Shown here one piece after another: positions 8,850 through 17,075 of a DNA stretch of 64,000 nt. The DNA comes from JABCZH01 sp963803775 (GTDB lineage Bacteria; Acidobacteriota; Terriglobia; Terriglobales; Acidobacteriaceae), in contig CAWDNS010000006.1 in NCBI GenBank assembly GCA_963803775.1, forward strand, positions 310,001-374,000, in the 5' to 3' direction. The first letter of the stretch is position 1; each line of letters opens with the position of its first letter. The position numbers and the translations under genes are program-made. The notes under the pieces were generated by a model. That model was not told the DNA's origin. It was given only the letters and a program-made list of their open reading frames with translations, and did not search any database.

Positions 8850-10499
8850 ATGCGTTACCAGGTTTCCGTCTCGCTCGTGCTTTTGTTGTGTCTTCCTGTG
8901 TTGGCTCAGGACAATCATGCTGCCCACGCTGCGGCCAAACCCGTCACTCTGGTCTCGGGCGTGGGGAATGCGCACCATCCTGTCTCCACCAAGAATCCAG
9001 AAGCGCAGCAGTTCTTTGATCAGGGATTGCGTTTCATTTACGCCTTCAATCATGATGAAGCTGCGCGCTCGTTCCAGAAAGCAGCCGAGCTCGATCCAAA
9101 TCTGGCCATTGCGTACTGGGGAATTGCCGAGGCCGTAGGGCCAAACTATAACGACCCGGCGAGCGACGAGCGCTTTAAGCATGCCCATGAAGAGATTCAG
9201 AAAGCCGTGGATCTTTCGGCCGGCGCCTCGCCCAGTGAGCAGGCATATATTCGGGCGATGGCCATGCGTTTTCCCGCTGATCCCAAAGCGGATCGCCGCA
9301 AAGCTGCCGAGGAGTATCACGATGCCATGCGCGGCGTGGTGAAGACGTTCCCCGACGACCTCGACGCGGCCACCCTTTTCGCTGAGTCCGGCATGACTCT
9401 TCATCCCTGGGGCCTGTGGCATGTGGATGGTACGGCGGAAGCAGGTACGGAGGAAATAGTCGCCACACTGGAATCGGTGATCCGGCGCGATCCCAATCAT
9501 CTGGGTGCGGTTCACTATTACATCCATGCGGTGGAAGCTTCGCCCAATCCCGAACGCGCCCTCGCGGGCGCAAATAGACTGGCCTCATTGGCGCCTAACG
9601 CGGGTCACATTGTGCATATGCCGGCGCACGTCTACATCCGTACCGGGGACTATGAAGCGGCAGTGAAGACCAACGAAGAAGCCGCAGCCGTGGATCGTGC
9701 TTACCTCAAAGCCAGTGGCGAGCAGGGCATCTATTCCATGATGTACTACAGCCACAACCTGCATTTCATCGCCATGTGCGCTTCCATGAACGGCGACTAC
9801 GCTGAAGCCAAAAAGAATGCCGACATGTTAGCTGAGCATGTCGGGCCTACTGTGAAAATGATGCCGCCGCTCGAGGGGTTCATGACCATTCCCATGGCTG
9901 TGGATCTCCGTTTCCATCGTTGGGATGACATTCTGGCGATGAAGCAGCCTGACCCTGAAATGAAAGCAACAATCGGTTTCTGGCATTTCGCGCGTGGTAT
10001 GGCGTTGGCCGGGAAGGGAAGACTCGAAGAAGCCGAGGCTGAATACAAGGTAGTATCGAACGCAGAAGCGGTTACCCTGCCGGACGCCATCTTTGCCATG
10101 CCCATCAACAACAAGACCAAAGACATTTTGAAGATCGCGGAGGATGTGCTGGGCGCCAAGCTTGCATTGGCCCGGAAGGACAACGTACAGGCGATTTCGT
10201 TGCTAACCTCCGCAGTCGCAATCCAGGACACGCTCAAGTATGGCGAGCCTCCAGATTGGTTCTTCCCGGTGCGCGAGTCGCTCGGCGGCGTGCTCTTAAT
10301 GAATGGTGACGCGGCGGGTGCAGAGAAAGTATTCCGGGCTGATCTGGACCGGAATCCCCGCAATCCACGTTCGCTCTTCGGATTACAGCAAGCTCTGAAA
10401 GCTCAGGGCCGCAACTATGATGCCGGCTTTGTGGAAACTGAGTTCAATGCTTCATGGAAGGGTGGGGCGACCGCGCTGAAGGTGGAGGACCTGGTGTGA
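8850..10499 (+). CDS. Secreted tetratricopeptide-repeat protein
   Basis: A 549-residue exported protein. A Sec signal peptide occupies residues 1-20 (VSLVLLLCLPVLAQ). The mature start is His/Ala-rich (DNHAAHAAA), followed by a TPR/Sel1-like helical array. The first clear repeat is QQFFDQGLRFIYAFNHDEAARSF, with repeats resuming near the C-terminus (GDAAGAEKVFRADLDRNPRN). Between them is a helical domain with many His and Trp residues (HPWGLWHVDG, VHYYIHAVE, HIVHMPAHVY). The spacing of these His residues suggests a metal site, but that is inference. A strong Shine-Dalgarno (AAGGAGG) lies 7 bases before the ATG. I recognise the family only as a conserved TPR protein of unknown function. Confidence 0.82.
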   Translation: MRYQVSVSLVLLLCLPVLAQDNHAAHAAAKPVTLVSGVGNAHHPVSTKNPEAQQFFDQGLRFIYAFNHDEAARSFQKAAELDPNLAIAYWGIAEAVGPNYNDPASDERFKHAHEEIQKAVDLSAGASPSEQAYIRAMAMRFPADPKADRRKAAEEYHDAMRGVVKTFPDDLDAATLFAESGMTLHPWGLWHVDGTAEAGTEEIVATLESVIRRDPNHLGAVHYYIHAVEASPNPERALAGANRLASLAPNAGHIVHMPAHVYIRTGDYEAAVKTNEEAAAVDRAYLKASGEQGIYSMMYYSHNLHFIAMCASMNGDYAEAKKNADMLAEHVGPTVKMMPPLEGFMTIPMAVDLRFHRWDDILAMKQPDPEMKATIGFWHFARGMALAGKGRLEEAEAEYKVVSNAEAVTLPDAIFAMPINNKTKDILKIAEDVLGAKLALARKDNVQAISLLTSAVAIQDTLKYGEPPDWFFPVRESLGGVLLMNGDAAGAEKVFRADLDRNPRNPRSLFGLQQALKAQGRNYDAGFVETEFNASWKGGATALKVEDLV

Positions 10500-10511
10500 A
10501 TGTGGGCTTTT

Positions 10512-10540
10512 CTTTGTGAACCTTCGTGTCCTTTGTGGTT
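10512..10540 (+). repeat. CTTTGTG-type intergenic repeat, single copy (locus A)
   Basis: CTTTGTG-AA-CCTTCGTGTC-CTTTGTGGTT follows the TPR gene. It is the same unit that forms long inverted repeats at 23275-23362 and 63540-63617. Only the plus-strand half is present here. Confidence 0.6.
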
Positions 10541-10578
10541 GTCGGATTTCTAACTACTTAGGGAATGAAGGTTGCCGT

Positions 10579-11073
10579 TCAATCCTTTGCGCGCAATCGC
10601 GTGGCATCAGTTGGCAATATGCAAGCTTGCGAGGTGTTTTTCAGCGCGGTTTCGAGCGACGCGCCCAGGATCTCTAGTTCCCCCGCGCTCATTAGCTTCT
10701 GCATGCCCTCAAAAAGCTGCCGTTCCTCTTTGCGGATATGCTGAGCAAGCGCGGTGGCAAAGGAGGAAAGTCCACTTCGGTCGAGGCCTCTTGACTGCGC
10801 TCGGGCGAATAAGTCCCGAAGTAATTTGTGCTCTTCGAAAAGCTCTTGCACCACCAATTGTAACTCTGGAAAATTCGCTGCCGCGGGAAACAGTTCCTGT
10901 TCCTCCGCCGCAAAATGGATGGTGATTTCCTGCTCGAAAATCTGGGCCATCTCCGCCTGCCAGGGTTCTGGATCAATTGGGCCGGCCTGAAGAGCCCGAT
11001 CGAGCCGCACGCACAGTGCCAGTGCGTGCTGGTGTTGGCGCGAAAGCGGGATCAGATTCTTATCGCGAAGCAT
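10579..11073 (-). CDS. Hemerythrin HHE-domain protein
   Basis: A 164-residue, all-helical cytoplasmic protein with the ligand pattern of a di-iron hemerythrin-like cation-binding domain: His in SRQHQHALAL (about 14-16), HFAAEEQELF (His/Glu about 53-57), EEHKLLRDL (about 82) and HIRKEERQLFE (His/Glu about 113-117). Such proteins bind O2, NO or iron and often serve in redox or nitric-oxide defence. It is followed 22 bases downstream, on the same strand, after agmatine deiminase in transcription order, so it may be the distal gene of the aguB-aguA transcript. Fold is confident, ligand and role are not. Confidence 0.85.
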   Translation of the reverse strand: MLRDKNLIPLSRQHQHALALCVRLDRALQAGPIDPEPWQAEMAQIFEQEITIHFAAEEQELFPAAANFPELQLVVQELFEEHKLLRDLFARAQSRGLDRSGLSSFATALAQHIRKEERQLFEGMQKLMSAGELEILGASLETALKNTSQACILPTDATRLRAKD

Positions 11074-11095
11074 CTACTGATATTCTATCGGTTCT

Positions 11096-12160
11096 TCACA
11101 GTGCGGGTTGCTGCTGGGTCATGCAGTGCATTGCACCAAAGCCCCAGATCAGGTCGCCGGAATAGATTCCGACGATCTCACGGTCAGGAAACAAATCGGC
11201 CAGAATCTCAAGTGCCACACGGTCATTTGGGTCGTTGAAGACAGGAACGAGCACCAGCCCATTCGCGATGTAGAAATTCGCATAGCTGGCGGGTAGACGT
11301 CGACCTTCAAACATAACCGGCCCCGGCATGGGAAGTTCGACGATCGAGAGCGACCGGCCGTCTTGATTCGTGGCCTCGCGCAGACGCCGGATATTCTCTC
11401 GCAACGGCTCGTAATTAGGGTCGTCAGGGTCAGATTCTACGGCGGTAACTACGGTGTCGGGTGAGACGAAGCGCGTTATGTCATCAACGTGACCGTGAGT
11501 ATCGTCGCCGGCGACGCCTGAGCCTAGCCAGATCACCTTCTTGATTCCCAGGTGGTCGGCAAAGAGCTTTTCGTAGTCTTTGCGCTTCATGGCAGGATTA
11601 CGTTGTTGCGTTTTGCTGAGTAGGCATTCTTCCGTGGTCAGCAGCGTGCCATGGCCGTTGACGTCGATAGATCCGCCTTCGAGGACAACTCTTAGCTTTC
11701 CGAACACGGGCCGAACTTCGGTGGCGTCAGTAGCGTTCGCCATCAAACTGCCAATCTTCTCGTCATGTTTCCAATTTGGATATTTCGCCCAGGCATTGAA
11801 TCGCCATTTGATGGCGGCTAGTCCATTCGGACTCTCGCGTCTTGGGTTGTCCGCGCAACATTTCACATACGTGCAGCCGGAGTCGCGGGTCCAAACGCGA
11901 TCGGTGGCCCAGTGATGGAAACGAATGTTATCACTGAACGCGTTGGCAAGATTGAGAGTCTTGCGAGCCCGCTTCTCAGATGAGGCATCGTTGACGATCA
12001 GTTCCACGCGCTCGTGGCGGGCCAAGTGACGAATAATTTCCGCATAGACCCAGGGAATCGGTTCGAATTTGCCCGGCCAATCGTCTTTGTAATGCGGCCA
12101 AGCCAGCCAAGTGGCGGCGTGAGGCTCCCATTCGGCGGGCATGCGCAAGTTGTGGGTCAT
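11096..12160 (-). CDS. aguA: Agmatine deiminase
   Basis: Hydrolyses agmatine to N-carbamoylputrescine and ammonia, second step of the arginine-decarboxylase route to putrescine. 354 residues, normal for the family. Typical features: N-terminal MPAEWEPHAATWLAWP, the VWTRDSG segment carrying the substrate-binding Asp, the GGSID motif, DTHGHVDD with the catalytic His and Asp, and catalytic Cys346 in GAMHCMTQQQP close to the C-terminus. Its start codon lies 3 bases beyond the aguB stop, so the two are translationally linked in an aguB-aguA operon. It is plausibly co-transcribed with the downstream hemerythrin gene. Confidence 0.95.
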   Translation of the reverse strand: MTHNLRMPAEWEPHAATWLAWPHYKDDWPGKFEPIPWVYAEIIRHLARHERVELIVNDASSEKRARKTLNLANAFSDNIRFHHWATDRVWTRDSGCTYVKCCADNPRRESPNGLAAIKWRFNAWAKYPNWKHDEKIGSLMANATDATEVRPVFGKLRVVLEGGSIDVNGHGTLLTTEECLLSKTQQRNPAMKRKDYEKLFADHLGIKKVIWLGSGVAGDDTHGHVDDITRFVSPDTVVTAVESDPDDPNYEPLRENIRRLREATNQDGRSLSIVELPMPGPVMFEGRRLPASYANFYIANGLVLVPVFNDPNDRVALEILADLFPDREIVGIYSGDLIWGFGAMHCMTQQQPAL

Positions 12161-12163
12161 GGA

Positions 12164-13072
12164 TTAATCGATCAGCCGATTGGTGATGGCGGTGTAGCTG
12201 TCGATGCGGCGATCGCGCAGAAACGGCCAGTTGCGGCGAATATCTTCAAGCGCGTGAATGTCTACCTCGCCCAGCAGAATCTCCTCTTTGTCGTGAGAAC
12301 CTTCTGCGATAACTCGCCCGAAAGGATCGCACAGAAACGACCCGCCCCAGAATTCCAGGCCTGCCCCCGGAGCAGATTTGCCGCGAATGTTTCCAGTTTC
12401 AAAACCTACGCGATTTACCACAGCCACATATACGCCATTGGCAATTGCATGCGAGCGTTGGATGGTGCGCCAGGCGTCGTGTTGGGCTTCGCCGAACTCC
12501 GCCTTTTCCGCGGGATGCCAGCCAATCGCAGTCGGATAGAAAAGTACGTGCGCACCTTGCAGTGCGGTCAGACGCGCGCCTTCGGGATACCACTGATCCC
12601 AGCAGACCAGCGTCCCCACGCGGCCCACGCCGGTATCGAAGGCACGGAAACCGAGGTCCCCAGGCGTGAAGTAGAATTTTTCGTAATAAAGGGGATCGTC
12701 AGGAATGTGCATCTTGCGATACAGGCCGCGCACCGCGCCGTCAGTGTCGAAAATCACCGCCGTATTGTGATAGACGCCGGCCGCTCGCTTCTCGAAAAGC
12801 GATGCGATTAGGACGATTCCCAAATGTTTGGCCACTTCTGACAGTTTGGCCGTGCTGGGCCCTGGAATGGGTTCGGCCAAATCAAACAGAGCATGGTCTT
12901 CGCGCTGGCAGAAGTATTGGGTCTGGAAGAGCTCCGGAAGACAGACGATCTGGGCCCCCTGTGCCGCAGCCTGGCGTACACGGTCAATCGCGCGTTGCAA
13001 GTTCTGCTCAGGATCGGGCGTTGCCGACATCTGAATCAGGCCAACCCGAAATTTGTCAGGCGGTAAGGGCAT
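12164..13072 (-). CDS. aguB: N-carbamoylputrescine amidase
   Basis: A nitrilase-superfamily amidase (302 residues) that releases putrescine, CO2 and ammonia from N-carbamoylputrescine. The catalytic triad is visible as Glu47 (CLPELFQ), Lys120 (LYRKMHIPDDP) and Cys157 (LVCWDQWYPEG). The frame extends upstream to 13204, but that part is not conserved-looking and overlaps the divergent promoter zone; the ATG at 13072 starts MPLPPDKFRVGLIQ, the usual N-terminus. It sits immediately ahead of aguA and divergent from the deoxyhypusine-synthase-like gene, about 134 bases away. Confidence 0.94.
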   Translation of the reverse strand: MPLPPDKFRVGLIQMSATPDPEQNLQRAIDRVRQAAAQGAQIVCLPELFQTQYFCQREDHALFDLAEPIPGPSTAKLSEVAKHLGIVLIASLFEKRAAGVYHNTAVIFDTDGAVRGLYRKMHIPDDPLYYEKFYFTPGDLGFRAFDTGVGRVGTLVCWDQWYPEGARLTALQGAHVLFYPTAIGWHPAEKAEFGEAQHDAWRTIQRSHAIANGVYVAVVNRVGFETGNIRGKSAPGAGLEFWGGSFLCDPFGRVIAEGSHDKEEILLGEVDIHALEDIRRNWPFLRDRRIDSYTAITNRLID

Positions 13073-13206
13073 AGACTCGCACCAGCGAGAAAATAGAATA
13101 CCAGTTCCGGGTTCACGATTCTCAGTGCTCAGCTGAGTTGGTAGCAGGGCACCGTCACGTTCTAGTAGAGTAGTACTTCGAGCAAAATGGACTCGGGGAC
13201 ACAAGC

Positions 13207-14202
13207 ATGAAAAATGGCAATCACGACGGCAGCAGTGGGGATCGCAAGCTCCACCACCCGGTCGAGGACCGGCTGACTGCGCCGGAACTGCTCGATCTGA
13301 CCAAAGTGCGCTCGATTGATGGTCTGGTGCGCGCGATGGCCCAGACCGCGTTTACCGGCCAGCAATTGGGCGAAGTGGTCGACGTGCTGGAGGCCATGGC
13401 CCGGGATGAAGAGTGCTTCGTCGTCATGACTCTAGCCGGCCCCATGACCGTCGCTAAGCACGGGCTCATCATCACTGAACTGATCGACCGTGGCATTGTG
13501 AATGCCATCGTCTCAACTGGGTCGTTCATGGTTAACAATTACGCCTATGACGCACTCAATTCCGAAGGAAATCTGGGCGAATTCGAAGCAGTGATGTCCG
13601 TATTAGAAGATTGGGACCATGCCGACGTGATGTGCTCTTACAAATTCAACCATGCCACTGGCGCGCATTTGGCGAAGCATGCGAAAGAGCAGCGGAGCAT
13701 CTTGAAATCAGCCTACGAAAAGGGCGTTCCGGTTTTCGTGCCGGCTTTTACCGATTCAGAGTTGGGTCTGGACGTGGCGCTGAATAATCGCATGCGCGAA
13801 TCCACCGGCCGCCACAAGATCAGGTTTGATCCGTTCGAGGATTTGGAGCACTTTGCCGCCACTTTACTGCGGCAAACCCGTCTGGGAATTTTTACCATTG
13901 GCGGTGGCGTCCCGCACAGCTGGTCGCAGCAGTTCGGACCGTTCATTGAGCTGCGCCGTCGGCGCATGAATGAAAATATTCCGCCCAAGCGCTATCACTA
14001 TGGGGTGCGGATTTGCTCCGAGCCAGTGCCCGGGGAGGCTATTTCATGGGCCAAGTTCGTGCCTCCTGCCGAAGGTGGGAAGTTCGGCGAAGTCTTTGTG
14101 GATGCCACCGTAGGTCTGCCTATCATCGTTGCCGCCGTTCTGGAACGGCTAGGCAAGGACAAGTCTTCTGGGACAAAGAAAAAGGCGACGGCGCGGAAGT
14201 GA
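13207..14202 (+). CDS. Deoxyhypusine-synthase-like protein (probable homospermidine synthase)
   Basis: A 331-residue member of the deoxyhypusine synthase (DHS) family. Seen directly: NAD-binding type segments (VMTLAGPMTVAKHG, ALVSTGS-like IVSTGSFMVNN), GIFTIGGGVPHSW, and Lys283 in EAISWAKF, which matches the catalytic lysine segment (SWGK) of eukaryotic DHS. Bacteria lack eIF5A, so the true substrate must differ. Bacterial DHS-like enzymes are known to make homospermidine from putrescine by the same aminobutyl-transfer chemistry. Placement divergent from aguBA, which makes putrescine, and near arginine decarboxylase supports that role here. The C-terminus is a Lys-rich tail (KKKATARK). Family call is strong; product is inferred from context. 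Confidence 0.85.
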   Translation: MKNGNHDGSSGDRKLHHPVEDRLTAPELLDLTKVRSIDGLVRAMAQTAFTGQQLGEVVDVLEAMARDEECFVVMTLAGPMTVAKHGLIITELIDRGIVNAIVSTGSFMVNNYAYDALNSEGNLGEFEAVMSVLEDWDHADVMCSYKFNHATGAHLAKHAKEQRSILKSAYEKGVPVFVPAFTDSELGLDVALNNRMRESTGRHKIRFDPFEDLEHFAATLLRQTRLGIFTIGGGVPHSWSQQFGPFIELRRRRMNENIPPKRYHYGVRICSEPVPGEAISWAKFVPPAEGGKFGEVFVDATVGLPIIVAAVLERLGKDKSSGTKKKATARK

Positions 14203-14462
14203 GCTGTTCGACCCGAGTCATTCTTCTTCTCCATTTCCAAGTGGTCATCGCCTTACAGAGTTAGCAGCCCTAGGGGTTTCCCCTTGACGACCTATAAGTA
14301 ACGTCTTAGTGTTACAGCCGGTTTAGTACGCGCAAGAAGAATGCGCGTCTTCGGACCGCGGCAAGGAGTTCGCTCTGATTGTCGCAGCTGAGACCCCCAA
14401 GCGCATTTACCGCGGGAAGCATAGAGTTGCCACTGTGTAATGGCAAAGACCGGGAGGGTCGC

Positions 14463-15668
14463 ATGATCAGCAAAATTAAATGGCTCACAATGACGCTGCT
14501 ACTGAGCTCTCTTGCCCTGGCGCAAGAGACGGTGATCTATCAGTTCGGGGCGGCTGGACCGAACGACGGCAGCGTGCCAAACGGCGGATTGGTTTTCGAC
14601 GCGGCGGGGAACATCTACGGTACGACAGGAACCGGAGGGTCGGAAGGGGCTGGCACCGTATTTGAGTTGAGCCCATTGCAAGACGGCACCTGGCAAGAAA
14701 CCGTTCTATACAACTTCTGTTCGGGCAGCAATTGCCCAGACGGAGCCATTCCGAACGGAGGCTTGGTTTTCGATGCCAAAGGCAACCTCTACGGCACGAC
14801 CACGGAAGGCGGTGCAAACGTCTTTTATGGCAGCGTTTTTGAGCTCTCTCCACCTTCCCAGCAAGGTGGCAGTTGGACGGAGCAGGTCTTGTGGAGCTTC
14901 GGCGGAGCAAACGACGGCGTGAACCCATATGATGGTTTGGTGATTGACGCAGGCAACTTGTACGGTACGACGTCCGGCACAATGACGGCTGGTGCTGGAA
15001 TGGTCTTCGAATTATCTCCGGGCCGAAACGGTTGGACCGAGACCGTGCTGCATGTGTTTTGCCTCAACTACCCGGACTGCTCGGATGGGGCGCAGCCCAA
15101 AGCGGGTGTAACCTTTGACAAAGCCGGCAACCTGTATGGAACCACAACGGATGGCGGACAGCCAAACAAGGTTGGGTGGGGCGTGGCGTATGAGCTATCC
15201 CCAACGCAAAGTGGCTGGACGGAGACTGTCCTCAAGGTATTCACTTCTGTGACGGGCGGCAGGACTTCTGCTGGAATCACCATCGACCCAGAAGGCCACC
15301 TGTACGGCGGCTTGTCTGAAGGCGGCCCACACCAGTGCGGCAGTTTCTTTCGCCTGAATACGTTCGTGGTTTTCCCGTTGTCTGGCGGGAACGGGTGCCT
15401 ACCACTATCAGACCTGCTTTACAGCTCTGGAGCCTTGTTTGGCTCTACCATTGAGGGCGGAGCGAACTCACTGGGCGCATTGTTCAAGTTCACTGCGAAG
15501 GAAAGTCGCGTCACCCAAACGATCCTGTACAACTTCTGCCAGCAAACGAATTGTGCCGATGGAAGCATACCAAACGGTTCACCTACCGTGAGAAATGGTC
15601 AGCTTTACGGCGCAACGGAACAAGGTGGTCTCTACAATTTAGGCGTAATTTATCAGATTGCTGAATAG
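14463..15668 (+). CDS. Secreted GloVer-type tandem-repeat protein
   Basis: A 401-residue exported protein with signal peptide (MTLLLSSLALAQE) followed by about seven tandem units of the GloVer type, the acidobacteria-rich repeat with G-N-L-Y-G-T-T-x-x-G-G and V-F-E-L cores. Units are recognisable at GNIYGTTGTGG, GNLYGTTTEGG, NLYGTTSG, GNLYGTTTDGG, GHLYGGLSEGG, ALFGSTIEGG and QLYGATEQGG; later copies are degenerate. The array probably forms a beta-propeller. The ATG at 14463 is chosen for its GGGAGG ribosome site and because it starts the signal peptide; the frame opens further upstream. There is no C-terminal anchor. It separates the polyamine genes but has no obvious link to them. Confidence 0.88.
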   Translation: MISKIKWLTMTLLLSSLALAQETVIYQFGAAGPNDGSVPNGGLVFDAAGNIYGTTGTGGSEGAGTVFELSPLQDGTWQETVLYNFCSGSNCPDGAIPNGGLVFDAKGNLYGTTTEGGANVFYGSVFELSPPSQQGGSWTEQVLWSFGGANDGVNPYDGLVIDAGNLYGTTSGTMTAGAGMVFELSPGRNGWTETVLHVFCLNYPDCSDGAQPKAGVTFDKAGNLYGTTTDGGQPNKVGWGVAYELSPTQSGWTETVLKVFTSVTGGRTSAGITIDPEGHLYGGLSEGGPHQCGSFFRLNTFVVFPLSGGNGCLPLSDLLYSSGALFGSTIEGGANSLGALFKFTAKESRVTQTILYNFCQQTNCADGSIPNGSPTVRNGQLYGATEQGGLYNLGVIYQIAE

Positions 15669-15687
15669 CGTTACGCTTTCAGCTCGA

Positions 15688-16245
15688 CTAGTCGAAGATC
15701 AACACCGCTGACGCAATCACCGTAGTCCAGAGTCCCCGCTTGTCGCCCACCGCGGACTGGGTAACATTCGCCGTCCGGACGATCTTGTTCGAAATGCGGT
15801 AGATTTCCTTCTTTTCATCCCAGGAGCGATCAGGGTCGAACTCCACGTTCAGAGTAGTCGCCAGCATCTCGGCTGCGAGTTCCTCGGCATAGTCACCGGC
15901 GGCATTGTCGGTTTCTCCGAACGAGTGGTGTTCGCTCAAATAGCCATAAGTATTACGGTCTGCGGGAATAGCTACACCGATACTTGAAGCTAATAGGCGA
16001 TGGGGTTCGCGGGTGGAATTCTCGGCGACCACGGCGAAAACCACTTCGCCGGGACTCAAATACTTCAGCCCCGTCGACCGCGGCACGAGTTTGCAATTCG
16101 GAGGAAAGATGGAGGAGACCCGCACCAGATTCTGCGCGGCGATGCCGGCGTCGCGCAATGCCAACTCGAAAGATGTGAGACGTTCCCGATGCTTGCCGAC
16201 CCCCTTTGTAAAAAATATCTTCTTGGGGACCATGTCTTTTCCCAA
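15688..16245 (-). CDS. pdaD: Pyruvoyl-dependent arginine decarboxylase
   Basis: Converts arginine to agmatine, first step of the pathway continued by aguA and aguB. 185 residues as in the family. The proenzyme self-cleaves at Ser44-Ser45 in RVSSIFPPNCK, generating the pyruvoyl cofactor on the new alpha-chain N-terminus. N-terminal VPKKIFFTKGVGKH and the later GEVVFAVVAE and HHSFGETDNAAGDYAEELA are characteristic. A TTG at 16245 has a GGAGG 8 bases upstream; the ATG at 16233 matches the usual family start but is far from that site, so TTG initiation is preferred. Convergent with the GloVer gene. Confidence 0.92.
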   Translation of the reverse strand: MGKDMVPKKIFFTKGVGKHRERLTSFELALRDAGIAAQNLVRVSSIFPPNCKLVPRSTGLKYLSPGEVVFAVVAENSTREPHRLLASSIGVAIPADRNTYGYLSEHHSFGETDNAAGDYAEELAAEMLATTLNVEFDPDRSWDEKKEIYRISNKIVRTANVTQSAVGDKRGLWTTVIASAVLIFD

Positions 16246-16391
16246 TTCATTTTCCTCCGCTGCCCTGTGGGTTGATCGTTAAATTTAACACAGCGCATCC
16301 CACAGGCAATATGAAAATTGGGTTACAGGGAAAAATTCTTCAGGAAATGCCCGGAGCCGGGCTTCCATTCGTCCGAAGGCTCAAGCCCACG

Positions 16392-16742
16392 CTATTTGGC
16401 TGCGGTAACGGAACTAACCGAAATGGTCTCGCCGTCAACCGTGCCCTTGACCGTAGCCTTCTGGGCAGCCAACTTGCCGAGCATGGCGAGTGTCGCTTGG
16501 TCGGTGCTGTCCAGGGTGTAAACTTTGTCTCCCACCACCAGAGCGTACTTCGATCCCTTGTTCACGCAGGTGCGCAAACACGACGCGGGATCGCCTTCCA
16601 TCATGTGGGTGGCCCCGCACATGGCATCGCTGACGGTGCCGGTGAAGGTCTGGACCTTGGCCGCGAAAGCCGTAGCCGTGAGCAGTAGGGCGAGTAGCAA
16701 TGTGGTCGATGAAACCATGAAAGTCTTGGCACTGAATCGCAT
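16392..16742 (-). CDS. Small secreted protein with paired cysteines
   Basis: A 116-residue exported protein. The signal peptide (VSSTTLLLALLLTATAFAA) is followed by a domain beginning TFTGTVSDAMCGATHMMEGDPASCLRTC, giving three close cysteines and a His-Met-Met segment that could bind metal, then a small beta-rich OB-like part (KVYTLDSTDQATLAMLGKLAAQ, VKGTVDGETISV). This layout is frequent in acidobacterial secretomes but has no assigned function that I know. A good ribosome site (AGGAGTGAGGA) precedes the ATG. Confidence 0.75.
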   Translation of the reverse strand: MRFSAKTFMVSSTTLLLALLLTATAFAAKVQTFTGTVSDAMCGATHMMEGDPASCLRTCVNKGSKYALVVGDKVYTLDSTDQATLAMLGKLAAQKATVKGTVDGETISVSSVTAAK

Positions 16743-16829
16743 GAATCCTCACTCCTTGACGGCGTTTCGAGATAGCCTACCAAACCCTAAGCCGGAAGTT
16801 GTAAAAACCTGACGATTCTGTCATAACTG

Positions 16830-17075
16830 ATGGCCATATTCGGATCAAGCTCGATGATCCACCGTCGTACACATGCGGATCTGTTCTTGGCCGTTAGTCT
16901 CATCGGCCCACTGCTTCTGTTGCTAGGTTGCGGCGGGGGCACGACCAACCCTGCTTCCAACCCTCCCAACAATCCTCCGAGTGCTCCCGCGACAAAAGAC
17001 AATCGCTCAAATTCAGCTTGCCGGTCAACTGGTGAAAGTATTCGATCATACAAAAGATCAGCAACAGCCGTTTAA
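16830..17075 (+). pseudogene. Lipoprotein signal peptide in a different frame from the following protein
   Basis: This short frame begins at an ATG (16830, or a better signal start at 16854) and encodes a basic n-region, a hydrophobic run and a lipobox (LLLLLGC), then a Pro/Asn-rich linker (PASNPPNNPP), after which it becomes low-complexity nonsense and stops. Skipping a single base within the AAAA run at 16994-16997 joins it smoothly to the long frame that follows (…APAT-KTIAQIQLAGQ). I read the two as one lipoprotein gene split by a +1 frameshift or by one sequencing error. Confidence 0.55.

Noticed and set aside
8799..9527. 242-codon minus-strand frame across the TPR gene
   Set aside because: Overlaps the real signal peptide and ribosome site of the plus-strand gene; no family resemblance.
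13073..13204. Upstream extension of aguB
   Set aside because: The extra 44 codons are not nitrilase-like and cover the divergent promoter zone.
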